From NCBI RefSeq assembly GCF_030865425.1, contig NZ_JAVFCB010000001.1, positions 421,482 through 485,481 of the forward strand: 64,000 nt of DNA, in the 5' to 3' direction. The translations under genes were made by a program, and so were the position numbers. Of the stretch, positions 1-10,461 are shown one piece after another. This stretch comes from Microbacterium capsulatum. Lineage in GTDB: Bacteria; Actinomycetota; Actinomycetes; Actinomycetales; Microbacteriaceae. Positions within the stretch are counted from its first letter, which is position 1; the number at the start of each line of letters is the position of its first letter. The notes under the pieces were generated by a model. The model made no database searches. It worked only from the letters and a program-made list of their open reading frames with translations, and was not told where the DNA came from.

Positions 1-384
1 GGCGTCCTGCGTCTTCGGGTTGACGCCCACGGGCATGTCGGAGCCCTGCCAGTTGCGGCCGAGGGCGGTGCTGAGCACGTGTCCGGCAGCGCCCGGCATG
101 CCGTCGATCTTCCGGTACATGGCGGTCGTCGAGAGGCGCGTCATGAGGAACATCGCGCCGAGGACGCCGGCCAGCAGACCGGTGATGCCCCACAGCACCA
201 GGCTCCAGATCTGGAATGGGGGGATCAGGTAGCCGACGATGAGACCGACGAGGACGCCGGCGATCAGGATCGCGATCTGAGCCCAGGGAAGCCACGGGTA
301 GTACTCCCGCGTGAACCCGAACAGCGAGCGCAGCTGCGAGAAGAGGCCCTGCCGCTTCTCGGGCGTCGAAGGAGTTTTTGCCAT
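1..384 (-). CDS. DUF4191 family membrane protein (3' part cut by window edge)
   Basis: The gene reads leftward from an ATG at 384 and runs off the left edge, so the C-terminus is missing. The N-terminus is short, Lys/Ser-rich and cytoplasmic (starts MAKTPSTPEKRQG), followed by two adjacent hydrophobic segments at about residues 35-56 and 59-80, then a soluble stretch containing a GRNWQGSDMPVGVN motif. This layout matches the actinobacterial DUF4191 family, usually found near lipoate and glutamine synthetase genes and 2-oxo-acid dehydrogenase genes, as here. Function is not known. Start supported by the match of the N-terminus to the family; the strand agrees with sucB and lpdA, but a plus-strand gene lies between them. 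Confidence 0.85.
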   Translation of the reverse strand, partial: MAKTPSTPEKRQGLFSQLRSLFGFTREYYPWLPWAQIAILIAGVLVGLIVGYLIPPFQIWSLVLWGITGLLAGVLGAMFLMTRLSTTAMYRKIDGMPGAAGHVLSTALGRNWQGSDMPVGVNPKTQDA

Positions 385-556
385 GCCTTCCAGCCTACCG
401 AGTCCGGCGAGCACGCGAGTCCCTGTGGCGCTTCTGGTCGGTGGGATCTCGCTCTGAGTTTCGTGGTGGTCCTGCACCGGAGGGCGACCCCGTCCGTTCT
501 GCACCGATTGCGGGCCGGTGTCCCCGAGGTGAGGGTCTCGGGCGTGGGATGGGGCC

Positions 557-1975
557 ATGACCCAGCACAGCACAGTCGCGGCGTTCGCCGCCGCGCACAG
601 GACCGTCCGCGCCCTCGCCGACGGGGAAGGGCCCTTCGCGGGGGAGCTCGTCACGGTCGGCGACGGCGTCTGCGTGCGCGCGGATGCGGCCGGCCTGGCC
701 GGGTGGCCCGGCTGGCGGTTCGCGGGCGCGGAGCACGTCGCAGGGCCGCGCGATCTCGCGCTGCGCGAGGACGGGCAGGATGTGCTGCTGCCCTGGTGCG
801 TGCGGACCGGCGATGCCTTCCTCGCGCAGAGCACCGCTGCCGGTCCGATCGCGAACGGCGAGGCGGTCACCCTCACCGTCAGCGTGCTGCGCGGTCTGGC
901 CGAGCTGGGCGACGATCCGGACCTCACCGGCCGGTGGTGGCTCACCGACGAGGCACGGCCGATGTTCGTGCTGGGCGCAGGGGAGACGCCGCTGGACGCG
1001 AGCGCCCGGCTGCTCCGCGCGCTCGAGGAGCGGACCGAGGATCGGGCTCTGAGCCGGCTGCTCGCCCGCCTGGTCGCCGCGTTCGACGAACCGCGCCGGC
1101 TGCAGGCGGAGGCCGAGCGGTGGGAACGGGAGCTGCTGGAGATCGCGGCGCCGCGTCCGCTGCACGTGCCGGACGAGATGGATCAGGTCGCGGCGCTGCA
1201 GGTCGCCGAGCCCCTGCGGCGGGCCGATCGGGCGCTGCGACGGCGGGATCTGCGCGGGGCGCGACGCGTGGCGCTTCCGCGGGTGCGATCCCTCCCGCCC
1301 TCCGGGCCGCCGTGGTGGGCGCGGATCGACCGGCTCCTGGCTGCTCTCGCGACCCTGCGGGTGGCGGGTCCCAGTGCCGCCGCGCGCGTCGCCCGCCCGC
1401 CTGCTGTGACCACGCGGAAGCGTTGGACGGGGCCCGCGATCGTCGCCGTCACAGCGGCCGCCGTGATCGCCGTCGCCGGAGCGCTGTGGCCGTCCGGGAC
1501 GGCGACCCCGCCGGCCGACGCCCTGGAACGAGGGGCCTCGGCGACGGCCGAGCCGGCGCGTCCGAAGCCCGCACCGACGCCGGGAGGCTCGGAGTCCGCA
1601 TCGCCCGACCCTGCGGCGGCGCCGATGCCGCCATCGCAGAGCGACGCCGCACGCACGCCGGGCGCGTCGAAGCAGCAGGACCCGCTCAAGGCCGCCGCCG
1701 AGCTGATCGCCTCCGCCCGGACGTGCGAGGGCGGGCACGCCCCCGGATGCGACCGCGTCTGGGACGGCGGATCCTCTGCAGTACGACCGGTGCGCGGTGC
1801 GGGCGCCGCTCCGACGCTGATCGAGGACTACGGGGACATCGCCGCGGTGCGGACCACGGGCGAGGACCGCGCGCAGATGATCGTGATCATCCGCAGAGAC
1901 GACGGATGGCGGATCCGCGACGTGTACGACATCGCGGATCCGCCATCCGGTGGGGCAGGAGCCCCGGCGTCATGA
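557..1975 (+). CDS. Unknown single-pass membrane protein, possibly a degenerate kinase-like N-domain
   Basis: A 472-residue protein I do not recognise by name. Residues 1-270 are soluble; a stretch near 95-145 (GEAVTLTVSVLRGLAEL, then LTGRWWLTDEARPMFVLG) resembles the helix E to activation-segment part of a protein kinase fold, but no HRD or DFG motif is present. One membrane segment follows at about 295-312 (AVTAAAVIAVAGALW), then a Pro/Ala/Ser-rich linker (315-375) and a small C-terminal domain that would lie outside the cell and contains two cysteines (about 391 and 398) that might form a disulfide. The stop lies 8 bases from the stop of convergent sucB. The kinase relation is a weak inference; existence of the gene is supported by strong codon bias and an ATG start. 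Confidence 0.75.
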   Translation: MTQHSTVAAFAAAHRTVRALADGEGPFAGELVTVGDGVCVRADAAGLAGWPGWRFAGAEHVAGPRDLALREDGQDVLLPWCVRTGDAFLAQSTAAGPIANGEAVTLTVSVLRGLAELGDDPDLTGRWWLTDEARPMFVLGAGETPLDASARLLRALEERTEDRALSRLLARLVAAFDEPRRLQAEAERWERELLEIAAPRPLHVPDEMDQVAALQVAEPLRRADRALRRRDLRGARRVALPRVRSLPPSGPPWWARIDRLLAALATLRVAGPSAAARVARPPAVTTRKRWTGPAIVAVTAAAVIAVAGALWPSGTATPPADALERGASATAEPARPKPAPTPGGSESASPDPAAAPMPPSQSDAARTPGASKQQDPLKAAAELIASARTCEGGHAPGCDRVWDGGSSAVRPVRGAGAAPTLIEDYGDIAAVRTTGEDRAQMIVIIRRDDGWRIRDVYDIADPPSGGAGAPAS

Positions 1976-1983
1976 ACCCTGGA

Positions 1984-3684
1984 TCAGGCGCCGAGCTGCG
2001 CGGCGAAGTCCGCCGACTCGAGACGGGCCTTGACCGCCGACAGGAATCGTGCGGCGTCCGCACCGTCGATGATGCGGTGGTCGTACGACAGCGCGAGGTA
2101 GACGTAGGACCGCACGGCGATCGCCTGCTGGCCGTCGACCGTGACCACGCCGGGGCGCTTCACGACCGTGCCGGTGCCGAGGATCGCGGACTGCGGCAGG
2201 AACACGACGGGGGTGTCGAACAGCGCGCCACGCGAACCGGTGTTGGTCAGCGTGAACGTGCCGCCGGCGAGCTCGTCGGGCTTCAGCTTGTTGTCGCGGG
2301 TGCGCGCGGCGAGATCGGCGATCTCGTGCGCGATCTGCGCGATGTTCTTCGAACCCGCGTCGCGCAGCACCGGGGTGAGCAGCCCGCGTTCGGTGTCGAC
2401 CGCGATCGAGATGTTCTCGGTGGCGGGGTACACGATGTCGGTGCCGTCGACCGTCGCGTTCACGACCGGGAACTCCTGCAGCGCCTCGGCGGCGGCCAGG
2501 GCGAAGAACGGCAGGAACGACAGCTTGTCGCCGGTCTTCTGCTGGAACGAGCCCTTCACGCTGTCGCGGTAGTCGGACAGGCGGGTCACATCGACCTCGA
2601 CGACCGTGGTCAGCTGAGCGGTCTGCTGCATCGACGCCACAGCGCGCTCGGCGAGGACCTTGCGCAGACGCGACATCGGCTGCGTCGTGCCGCGCAGCGC
2701 CGAGATCTCGCGGGGCTTCGGCGCGGCGGGGGCCGCGGCGGGAGCAGCAGCGGCCGGGGCGGCGGCGGCAGTGAGGACGTCCTCCTTGCGGATGCGTCCG
2801 CCGACACCGGTGCCGGTCAGGGAGGCGAGGTCGACGCCCTTCTCGGCGGCGAGACGGCGCACCAGCGGCGTCACGTACAGCGAGTCCGAACCGGAGTCCG
2901 CGACGGGGGCGGCCGGAGCAGCGGCGGCCGGGGCGGGTGCAGCTACCGGAGCGGGCGCGGCGACCGGAGCGGGCGCGGCGACCGGAGCGGGCGCGGCGAC
3001 CGGAGCGGGGGCAGCAGCCGGGGCGGGCGTCGCCGTGGGAGCCGGGGCAGCAGCGGGAGCGGCAGCCGGAGCGGCGGGGGCGCCGCTGCCGATGCGGGCG
3101 AGGACCGCGCCGACGGCGATGGTCTCGTCCTCCGCGGCGACGATCTCCTGCAGGACGCCGGCGACCGGCGACGGGATCTCCGTGTCCACCTTGTCGGTCG
3201 AGATCTCCAGCAGCGGCTCGTCGACGGCCACATCGTCGCCGACCTGCTTCAGCCAGCGCGTGACGGTGCCCTCGGTGACGCTCTCGCCCAGCTCGGGGAG
3301 ACGCACCTCGGTCGCGTCGGAGCTCGTGGTGGCGGCGGCCGGCGCGGCGGGAGCCTCGGCGGCAGGAGCCGGAGCCTCGGCGGCCGGGGCGGCCTCGGCA
3401 GCAGGGGCGGCCTCGGCAGCGGGAGCGGCCGGAGCCGCGGCGCCCGAGCCGTCGCCGATGCGGGCGAGGATCGCGCCGATCTCGACGGTCTCGTCCTCGG
3501 CGACGAGGATCTCCTCGATCACGCCGCTGATCGGCGAGGGGATCTCGGTGTCCACCTTGTCGGTCGAGATCTCGAGCAGGCCCTCGTCGGCCTGGACGGT
3601 CTCGCCGACCTGCTTGAGCCAACGGGTCACAGTGCCCTCGGTGACGCTCTCGCCGAGGGCGGGAAGGACCACAGGTGTGCTCAT
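1984..3684 (-). CDS. sucB: Dihydrolipoamide acyltransferase, E2 of 2-oxo-acid dehydrogenase complex
   Basis: A 566-residue E2 core enzyme that transfers succinyl or another acyl group from E1-bound lipoate to CoA. Order: lipoyl domain 1 (residues 1-78, with the lipoylated Lys in STDKVDTEIPSP), Ala/Pro linker, lipoyl domain 2 (about 125-200, same motif again), a second long Ala/Pro linker with six-residue APAPVA repeats, a peripheral subunit-binding domain (about 272-312, TPLVRRLAAEKGVDL), and the acyltransferase domain ending with the active-site motif SYDHRIIDGADAARF. The start ATG follows AAGGAGACTCC. It lies downstream of lpdA (97 bases away), so E2 and E3 are together while E1 is not in the window. 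Two lipoyl domains are typical of actinobacterial E2. Whether the substrate is 2-oxoglutarate, pyruvate or branched-chain acids cannot be told here; E2o is the usual annotation. Confidence 0.93.
   Translation of the reverse strand: MSTPVVLPALGESVTEGTVTRWLKQVGETVQADEGLLEISTDKVDTEIPSPISGVIEEILVAEDETVEIGAILARIGDGSGAAAPAAPAAEAAPAAEAAPAAEAPAPAAEAPAAPAAATTSSDATEVRLPELGESVTEGTVTRWLKQVGDDVAVDEPLLEISTDKVDTEIPSPVAGVLQEIVAAEDETIAVGAVLARIGSGAPAAPAAAPAAAPAPTATPAPAAAPAPVAAPAPVAAPAPVAAPAPVAAPAPAAAAPAAPVADSGSDSLYVTPLVRRLAAEKGVDLASLTGTGVGGRIRKEDVLTAAAAPAAAAPAAAPAAPKPREISALRGTTQPMSRLRKVLAERAVASMQQTAQLTTVVEVDVTRLSDYRDSVKGSFQQKTGDKLSFLPFFALAAAEALQEFPVVNATVDGTDIVYPATENISIAVDTERGLLTPVLRDAGSKNIAQIAHEIADLAARTRDNKLKPDELAGGTFTLTNTGSRGALFDTPVVFLPQSAILGTGTVVKRPGVVTVDGQQAIAVRSYVYLALSYDHRIIDGADAARFLSAVKARLESADFAAQLGA
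2945..3016. repeat. 18-bp tandem repeats in the sucB linker
   Basis: Four consecutive copies of an 18-bp unit (ACCGGAGCGGGCGCGGCG on the plus strand; the fourth is imperfect). On the coding strand each encodes six residues of the flexible Ala/Pro linker between lipoyl domain 2 and the subunit-binding domain. Such repeats can expand or contract by slippage and change linker length. Confidence 0.9.
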
Positions 3685-3781
3685 GACGGAGTCTCCTTAA
3701 GGAAGTACGTGATGGTGTTCAGCTTAGCGGGCAAGTGGGTGTCTGACCCAGCATTGATTTCCACGATGCGCAATATTTATT

Positions 3782-5155
3782 TCACATCGCGTGAAGAGGC
3801 TTGCCGGAAAGTGCGAGGAATGCCTCGCCGAGAGCCTCGCTCTGCGTCGGGTGCGCGTGGATCAGCGGCGCGATCTCCTCCGGGTGCGCCTCCCAGCTCA
3901 CGGCGAGCTGACCCTCGGTGATGAGTTCGCCGACGCGGTCGCCGAGCAGGTGCACGCCCAGGACCGGACCGTCCTTCTGCCGGACGACCTTGACCAGGCC
4001 CCCGGTGCCGATGATCTCGCTCTTGCCGTTGCCTGCGAGGTTGTACTCGTAGGCAACGACGGCATCGGCCCCGTGCTCCTCGATCGCGGCGGCCTCCGTG
4101 ACGCCGACGGAGGCGACCTCGGGGCTGCAGTAGGTCACCCGGGGGATCTGCGCGTCCGGGACGACGGCGGGGCTCAGGCCCGCGATCCGCTCGGCGACCG
4201 CGATACCCTGCAGGAAGCCGCGGTGCGCGAGCTGCAGGCCGGGCACGATGTCGCCCACCGCCCATACGTGCTCCACGTTCGTGCGCAGCTCGGGATCCGT
4301 GAGCACGAAGCCGCGGTCCATCGCGACCCCGGCCTCTTCGAATCCGGTGCCCGCGGTGGCGGGGCCGCGGCCGACCGCGACGAGCAGGTAGTCGGCCTCG
4401 TACGTCGTGCCGTTCTCGAGCGTCACCGTCACGGCGTCCGCGGTCTGCGTGGCGCCGGCGAAGCGCACTCCGAGCGAATACGCGATGCCGCGGCGGCGGA
4501 ACGCGCGCTCGAGGCCCTTGCTCAGCGCGATGTCCTCATTCGGGGCGAGGTGGTCGAGCGCCTCGACGATCGTGACCTCCGCGCCGAACGAGCGCCACAC
4601 GCTCGCGAACTCGACGCCGATCACGCCGCCGCCGAGGATCACGACGCGCTGCGGGACCTCCTCGAGCGCGAGCGCCTGCTCGCTGGTGAGGATCCGCCCG
4701 CCGATCTCCAGACCGGGCAGCGAGCGGCTGTACGACCCCGTCGCCAGGATCACGTCGGCACCGGCGTACACGTCCTCGCCCACGGTGACCGTACGGTCCG
4801 CCTGCAGCACACCCGTGCCGGGCACGACCGTGATGCCGCGCGCCTTCACCAGGCCCTCGAGGCCCTTGTACTTCTTCGCGACGATGCCCTCGCGGTACGC
4901 GCGGACGCCGGCCGGGTCGATCCCCTCGAACGCCGCGCCGACGCCGTACTTCGCGGCGTCGCGGACGTTCTCGGCGACCTCGGCGGAGTGCAGCAGCGCC
5001 TTGGTCGGGATGCAGCCGCGGTGCAGGCAGGTGCCGCCGACCTTGTCCTTCTCGATCAGGGCGACGGTCTTGCCGAGCTCGGCCGCGCGCAGCGCCGCGG
5101 CATAGCCGCCGCTGCCGCCGCCGAGGATCACGATGTCGAAGGTGTGCGCGGTCAT
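3782..5155 (-). CDS. lpdA: Dihydrolipoyl dehydrogenase (E3)
   Basis: A 457-residue FAD enzyme that reoxidises dihydrolipoyl groups with NAD+. The N-terminus has the FAD-binding GGGSGGYAAALRAAELG motif (about residues 12-28), followed by the redox disulfide in GGTCLHRGCIPTKALL (about 40-55), an NAD-binding GGGVIGVEFASVW motif (about 175-188), the second FAD motif WAVGDIVPGLQLAHR (about 300), and a C-terminal interface with the catalytic His-Glu pair in HAHPTQSEALGEA. The ATG at 5155 overlaps the pepA stop by 4 bases (ATGA), so it is translationally coupled to pepA, and it sits upstream of sucB. Length and all motifs are normal for the family. Confidence 0.96.
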   Translation of the reverse strand: MTAHTFDIVILGGGSGGYAAALRAAELGKTVALIEKDKVGGTCLHRGCIPTKALLHSAEVAENVRDAAKYGVGAAFEGIDPAGVRAYREGIVAKKYKGLEGLVKARGITVVPGTGVLQADRTVTVGEDVYAGADVILATGSYSRSLPGLEIGGRILTSEQALALEEVPQRVVILGGGVIGVEFASVWRSFGAEVTIVEALDHLAPNEDIALSKGLERAFRRRGIAYSLGVRFAGATQTADAVTVTLENGTTYEADYLLVAVGRGPATAGTGFEEAGVAMDRGFVLTDPELRTNVEHVWAVGDIVPGLQLAHRGFLQGIAVAERIAGLSPAVVPDAQIPRVTYCSPEVASVGVTEAAAIEEHGADAVVAYEYNLAGNGKSEIIGTGGLVKVVRQKDGPVLGVHLLGDRVGELITEGQLAVSWEAHPEEIAPLIHAHPTQSEALGEAFLALSGKPLHAM

Positions 5156-6645
5156 GCCTGGACTCCGTTCGCGGTGGATCCGTTCGCGCGGGATTCGGCG
5201 AACGCGACCAGCGTCCGCACGATCGCACCGGTGGCGCCCTTGTCGGTGAAGCCGTAGGGGGCGCCCTTGTGCTCCGACGAGCCGGCGATGTCGAGGTGCG
5301 CCCAGGGGATCCGCGGCGCGTCCTTCTCGTCCGAGGTGCGGCCCACGAAACGGCGCAGGAACAGGCCGGCGAACAGCGATCCGCCCGCGGGGTCGCCGAT
5401 CTTCGCGTTCACCATGTCGGCGATCGGGGACTTCAGCTCCTCCTCCATGTGCTCGGGAAGCGGCATCGGCCACGCGGCCTCGCCGGTCGCGGAGGCGGCT
5501 GCGAGCACCTCCTGCACGGTCGCGTCGTCGCCGAACACGCCGGTGTGGCGCATGCCGAGGGCGACGATGATCGCGCCGGTCAGGGTGGCCACATCGAGGA
5601 TGACGTCGGGCTTCTCCCGGCTCGCGGCGACCAGGCCGTCGCCGAGGACCAGGCGGCCCTCCGCGTCGGTGTTGAGGACCTCGACGGTCTGGCCGTCGAG
5701 CAGGCGGAGGACGTCGCCGGGCCGGATCGCGGTGCCCGACGGCATGTTGTCGGCGATGCAGAGGAACGCCGTCATCCGGACCGGCAGACCGAGTGCGGCG
5801 ACCGCGCGGGTGGCGGCGAGGATGCTCGCCGCGCCTGCCATGTCGGTCTTCATCCCGACCATACTCGCCGCCGGCTTGAGCGAGAGGCCACCAGTGTCGA
5901 AGGTGATGCCCTTGCCGACCAGAGCGACGTGGGAGACCGCGTCAGCGGGGGAGTAGTCCAGGCGGACGAGCCGCGGCGGACGAGCCGAGCCCTGCCCGAC
6001 GCCGAGGATGCCGCCGTAGCCGCCGTCGGCGAGGGCGCTCTCGTCGAGGATCTCGACCGCGACGTCGAGGCCGTCGACGGCCCGGGTCGCCTGCTCGGCG
6101 AGGTCGGACGGCCCGAGCCATTCGGCGGGGGTGGTCACCAGGTCGCGGGTCAGGGCGACGGCGTCGGCCAGCACGCGGGCGCGCTCCGCGTCGGCGTCGG
6201 AGATCTCGGCGTGCAGGATCGCGGTCGCGGCGCGGCGCGGCTGCTCCGACAGGCGGTAGTCGTCGAAGCGGTAGCCGCCCAGCAGCGCTCCCTCCGCGGC
6301 GGCCGCGGCGAACGGCGCGACGGCGTCGGCCAGGAGCACCGACACGCGCTCGAACCCGGTGAGGGTGCGCAGCGCGGTGCCGACCGCCTCGCGGACCGCG
6401 TCCGCATCCGGAGCGGATCCGGCGCTGACCACGGCGACCGGGACATCGGCGACCTCGGGCGCCGGGATCCGCGAGAAGCCGCAGGCCTTGCCGGTGAAGC
6501 CGACCGCGGTGAGCGCCGTATGCACGGAGTGGAATGGAGCCAGATCGGCCGGGGTGTCGGTGAAGCCGGCGACGACGAGCACGACCGCATCCGCGTTCGC
6601 GTCCGCCGGAGCGCCTGTCGAGAGCTCGAGCGCAGGAGACGTCAT
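5152..6645 (-). CDS. pepA: Leucyl aminopeptidase, M17 family
   Basis: A 497-residue cytosolic metallo-aminopeptidase that releases N-terminal residues from peptides. The C-terminal catalytic half shows the metal-binding Lys-Asp region VGKGITFDTGGLSLKP (about residues 247-262) and the family signature NTDAEGRLVLGDGL (about 327-340). The N-terminal half is the less conserved macro-like domain. Two in-frame ATGs lie 9 bases apart (6654 and 6645); I chose 6645, where the residues before it add nothing conserved. The stop overlaps the lpdA start, giving a pepA-lpdA-sucB unit, and the PAC2 gene is divergent with about 100 bases between. Confidence 0.93.
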   Translation of the reverse strand: MTSPALELSTGAPADANADAVVLVVAGFTDTPADLAPFHSVHTALTAVGFTGKACGFSRIPAPEVADVPVAVVSAGSAPDADAVREAVGTALRTLTGFERVSVLLADAVAPFAAAAAEGALLGGYRFDDYRLSEQPRRAATAILHAEISDADAERARVLADAVALTRDLVTTPAEWLGPSDLAEQATRAVDGLDVAVEILDESALADGGYGGILGVGQGSARPPRLVRLDYSPADAVSHVALVGKGITFDTGGLSLKPAASMVGMKTDMAGAASILAATRAVAALGLPVRMTAFLCIADNMPSGTAIRPGDVLRLLDGQTVEVLNTDAEGRLVLGDGLVAASREKPDVILDVATLTGAIIVALGMRHTGVFGDDATVQEVLAAASATGEAAWPMPLPEHMEEELKSPIADMVNAKIGDPAGGSLFAGLFLRRFVGRTSDEKDAPRIPWAHLDIAGSSEHKGAPYGFTDKGATGAIVRTLVAFAESRANGSTANGVQA

Positions 6646-6756
6646 GGCTCCCATCCTAGGTTCGCGGGCATCCGCGGCGGGGCGCGCCCGGCGGCGCGTG
6701 TTCGCTTTCAGCGCTCTTCGGATCCGTGCGGCGGGACCGACTCGTAGCATGGGGGT

Positions 6757-7692
6757 ATGCCCATCTCCGGAGAGATCCACGAACACGTCGCCCGAACCGG
6801 CGCCGTGCCGTCCGGCCTGCCACTGGTCATCCTGCTGACCGGGTTCACCGACGCGGGATCGGCGGTGTCCGGTCTGATCGACCACCTCATGGAGACGACG
6901 GATCCGGAGCCGCTGATCGTCTTCGACAACGACGTCCTCCTCGACTATCGGGCCCGGCGCCCGGTGCTCACCTTCGACCAGGACCACATCGTCGAGCTGC
7001 GCCCCGCGCGGCTCGAGCTGTCTCTGGCGCACGACGCGCTGGGCCGGCCCTTCCTGCTGCTGGCCGGCTACGAGCCGGACTTCGCCTGGAACGCCTTCGC
7101 CGACGTGGTCCTCGACTTCGCGGCCGAGCACGAGGTCTCCACGGTCACCTGGGTGCACTCGATCGCGATGCCGGTGCCGCACACCCGCCCGATCGGGGTC
7201 ACGGTGAGCGGCAACCGCGCCGACCTCATCGCCGCGCACTCGGTGTGGCGACCGCGGACGCAGGTGCCCGGCACCGCCGGTCACCTCCTCGAGTTCCGCT
7301 TCGTGCAGAGCGAGCGGAGCGTCGCGAGCTTCGTCCTGCTGATCCCGCACTACCTCGCCGACACGGAGTACCCGGACGGCGTGCTCACCGCGGCGGAGAA
7401 GGTGATGGCCGCCACCGGCCTGGTGCTGCTGACCGACTCGCTGCGCGAGCAGCGCGCCGGCTACCTCGAGCGGGTCGACGAGCAGGTCGCCGGCAATGAG
7501 GAGCTCGGTCAGATGGTGCGCACGCTCGAGCACCGCTATGACGCGTACATGGCCGGTCTCGACGTCGAGGGCGACGAGCAGGGGCAGTTCGACGAGGGAT
7601 CCCTGCCGAGCGCCGACGAGCTCGCCGCCGAGCTGGAGCGGTTCCTCGCCTCTCGCCCGAACAGCGACGACGACAAGAACGGTCTGACCTGA
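6757..7692 (+). CDS. PAC2 family protein
   Basis: A 311-residue protein of the PAC2 (proteasome assembly chaperone 2-like) family, common next to sigA or ppgK in actinobacteria. The family fold is visible as an alternating strand/helix region from residue 25 (LVILLTGFTDAGSAVSGLIDHL) through LLAGYEPDFAWNAFADVVLDF (about 108-128) and a Gly-rich SGNRADLIAAHS segment. The last 80 residues are acidic and helical with no membrane segment or signal peptide, so it is cytosolic. Its exact role is unknown in bacteria; a chaperone or scaffold role is only inferred from the family name. Single gene with its own ATG, divergent from pepA and followed by the sigA leader. Confidence 0.88.
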   Translation: MPISGEIHEHVARTGAVPSGLPLVILLTGFTDAGSAVSGLIDHLMETTDPEPLIVFDNDVLLDYRARRPVLTFDQDHIVELRPARLELSLAHDALGRPFLLLAGYEPDFAWNAFADVVLDFAAEHEVSTVTWVHSIAMPVPHTRPIGVTVSGNRADLIAAHSVWRPRTQVPGTAGHLLEFRFVQSERSVASFVLLIPHYLADTEYPDGVLTAAEKVMAATGLVLLTDSLREQRAGYLERVDEQVAGNEELGQMVRTLEHRYDAYMAGLDVEGDEQGQFDEGSLPSADELAAELERFLASRPNSDDDKNGLT

Positions 7693-7770
7693 CCCCTCCG
7701 TCCGGATCGGGTCGTTCAGCTTCCTCGGAGTCGGAAGCCCAGGAGTGTGACATACTTATTGCACGACCCG

Positions 7771-7808
7771 TTGTCAAGCGGTCATCCGAGAGGATGCGGA
7801 CTTGACAA
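7771..7808 (+). promoter_or_regulatory. Nested hairpin in the sigA leader
   Basis: An 8-bp perfect inverted repeat, TTGTCAAG (7771-7778) and CTTGACAA (7801-7808), encloses a second stem CATCC (7783-7787) / GGATG (7792-7796) with a GAGA loop. It lies 64 bases before the sigA start codon. It could be a regulatory RNA structure or a protein-binding palindrome; the sequence alone does not decide. Confidence 0.45.
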
Positions 7809-7871
7809 GGGTCTTACTAGTGTCCGAAATGTCCCGGGGGGCCCGCGCAGCTCCCCGTTGAAAGGCGAGAC

Positions 7872-9138
<1,267 letters not shown>

Positions 9139-9146
<8 letters not shown>

Positions 9147-10461
9147 CCCGAGGACTCCTCGGGCGCGCAAGGCAGGTCTCCGGTACGTCTTCCCCGTGGC
9201 GGCGGGCAAGCTCGCGCGCTTCGCGACGCGCCTCCGCGGCGGCGGCTCGGCGTTCCCGGGATACCTGACCAACAGGCTCTCGCCCTCGCTGCTGCCGACG
9301 CTCGCCGGTCAGTTCGACCACGGCGTGGTCTTCGTGCTCGGCTCGAACGGCAAGACCACGACCACGCACATGGTCAGCGAGGTGCTGCGTGCGCACGGGC
9401 TGACCGTGTTCACGAACCCGACCGGCGCGAACCTGCCGCAGGGGGTGACCAGCGCGCTGCTGGCCGACGCGACCCTCACCGGCCGGGTGCGCGCCGATGT
9501 GGCGGTGCTCGAGGTCGACGAGGGCTACGCGTCCGAGCTCGCCGATCTGCTCTCGCCGTCGGTGATCCTGTCGCTGAACGTGCAGGTCGACCAGCTGTAC
9601 CGGTTCTACGAGACCGAACGCGTCGCGGACATGATGCTCGAGGCCTCCACCCGCGCCACCCACCACGTCGTAATCAACCGGGACGACCCGTACCTGAGCA
9701 AGGTCGACGCGTCACGCATGATCGCGCCGGTGTCGTTCTTCGGCGTCGCCCCCGAGATCGTCGCGGAGTCCGCGCACGGGCTCGCGAACGCCACCGACAC
9801 CCGCAGCGGCGAGGCCGGCGCGATCGCGCACCCCGCGTTCGCCGAGGTCGTGGCGGTCGCGGGGCGCGAGATCACGGTGACGGTGGACGGATCCGCGGTC
9901 CCGATCACGCTGCCCGCCAAGGGTCTGCACTACGCGGCCGACGCCGCCGCGGCGCTGACCGTCGCGGCCCGGGTGCTCGGCGCGGGCTTCGATGCGGCCA
10001 GCGCCGGACGCGGCTTCGCGAACATGGCGCCCGCGTACGGTCGCGGCGAGGTCATCCCGCTGCGGAACGACGCGCAGGGCGAGCAGGTCGAGTTCGTCAT
10101 GTTCAAGAACGCCCCCAGCATGCAGATGAACCTGGACGCCCTGGACGGCGCCCCGGAGCGGCTGCTGCTGGCGATCGACGAGGGAACGCCGGACGTGTCC
10201 TGGCTGTACGACGTGGATCTCGACGGGATCGACCACGTCGACGTCGTGACGGGGGAGAAGGCCTATCAGCTGGCCCTGCGTCTCGAGCACGCCGGCATCC
10301 CCATGGGACTCGTGGAGCCCGACATGGAGAAGGCGGTCGCGTACATGCGCTCCCTGCCCGACACCACGACGGGGCGGCAGACCTGGTTCGTCAACTACGA
10401 GCTGATGATGATCGGCCGCCGGATCCTCGGCCACGGCGATCAGGAGGTGGCGCGCCGATGA
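9139..10461 (+). CDS. murT: MurT-like Mur ligase family protein without the zinc ribbon
   Basis: A 440-residue homologue of MurT, the ligase subunit that with GatD amidates the D-Glu alpha-carboxyl of lipid II. The Mur-ligase P-loop [16 protein letters not shown] is intact (about residues 70-85), as are [16 protein letters not shown] (about 94-109), [12 protein letters not shown] and the C-terminal [11 protein letters not shown] segment, which in MurT holds the Asp that completes the GatD catalytic triad. Canonical MurT has a Cys4 zinc ribbon in the middle; here the matching region (about 190-235) has no cysteine. The start is TTG at 9139, overlapping sigA by 8 bases; the stop overlaps gatD by 4 (ATGA). 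Family assignment is firm; because of the changes here and in gatD, the amidation function is doubtful. Confidence 0.85.

Noticed and set aside
79..3921. Very long open frame of 1280 codons on the plus strand
   Set aside because: It runs antisense to sucB and across the unknown gene; its translation is Arg/Gly low complexity typical of GC-rich shadow frames, while sucB has full domain motifs.
5152..7533. Frame extending pepA to 793 residues
   Set aside because: The extra N-terminus is antisense to the PAC2 gene and lacks similarity to M17 enzymes; ATG at 6645 or 6654 gives the usual length.
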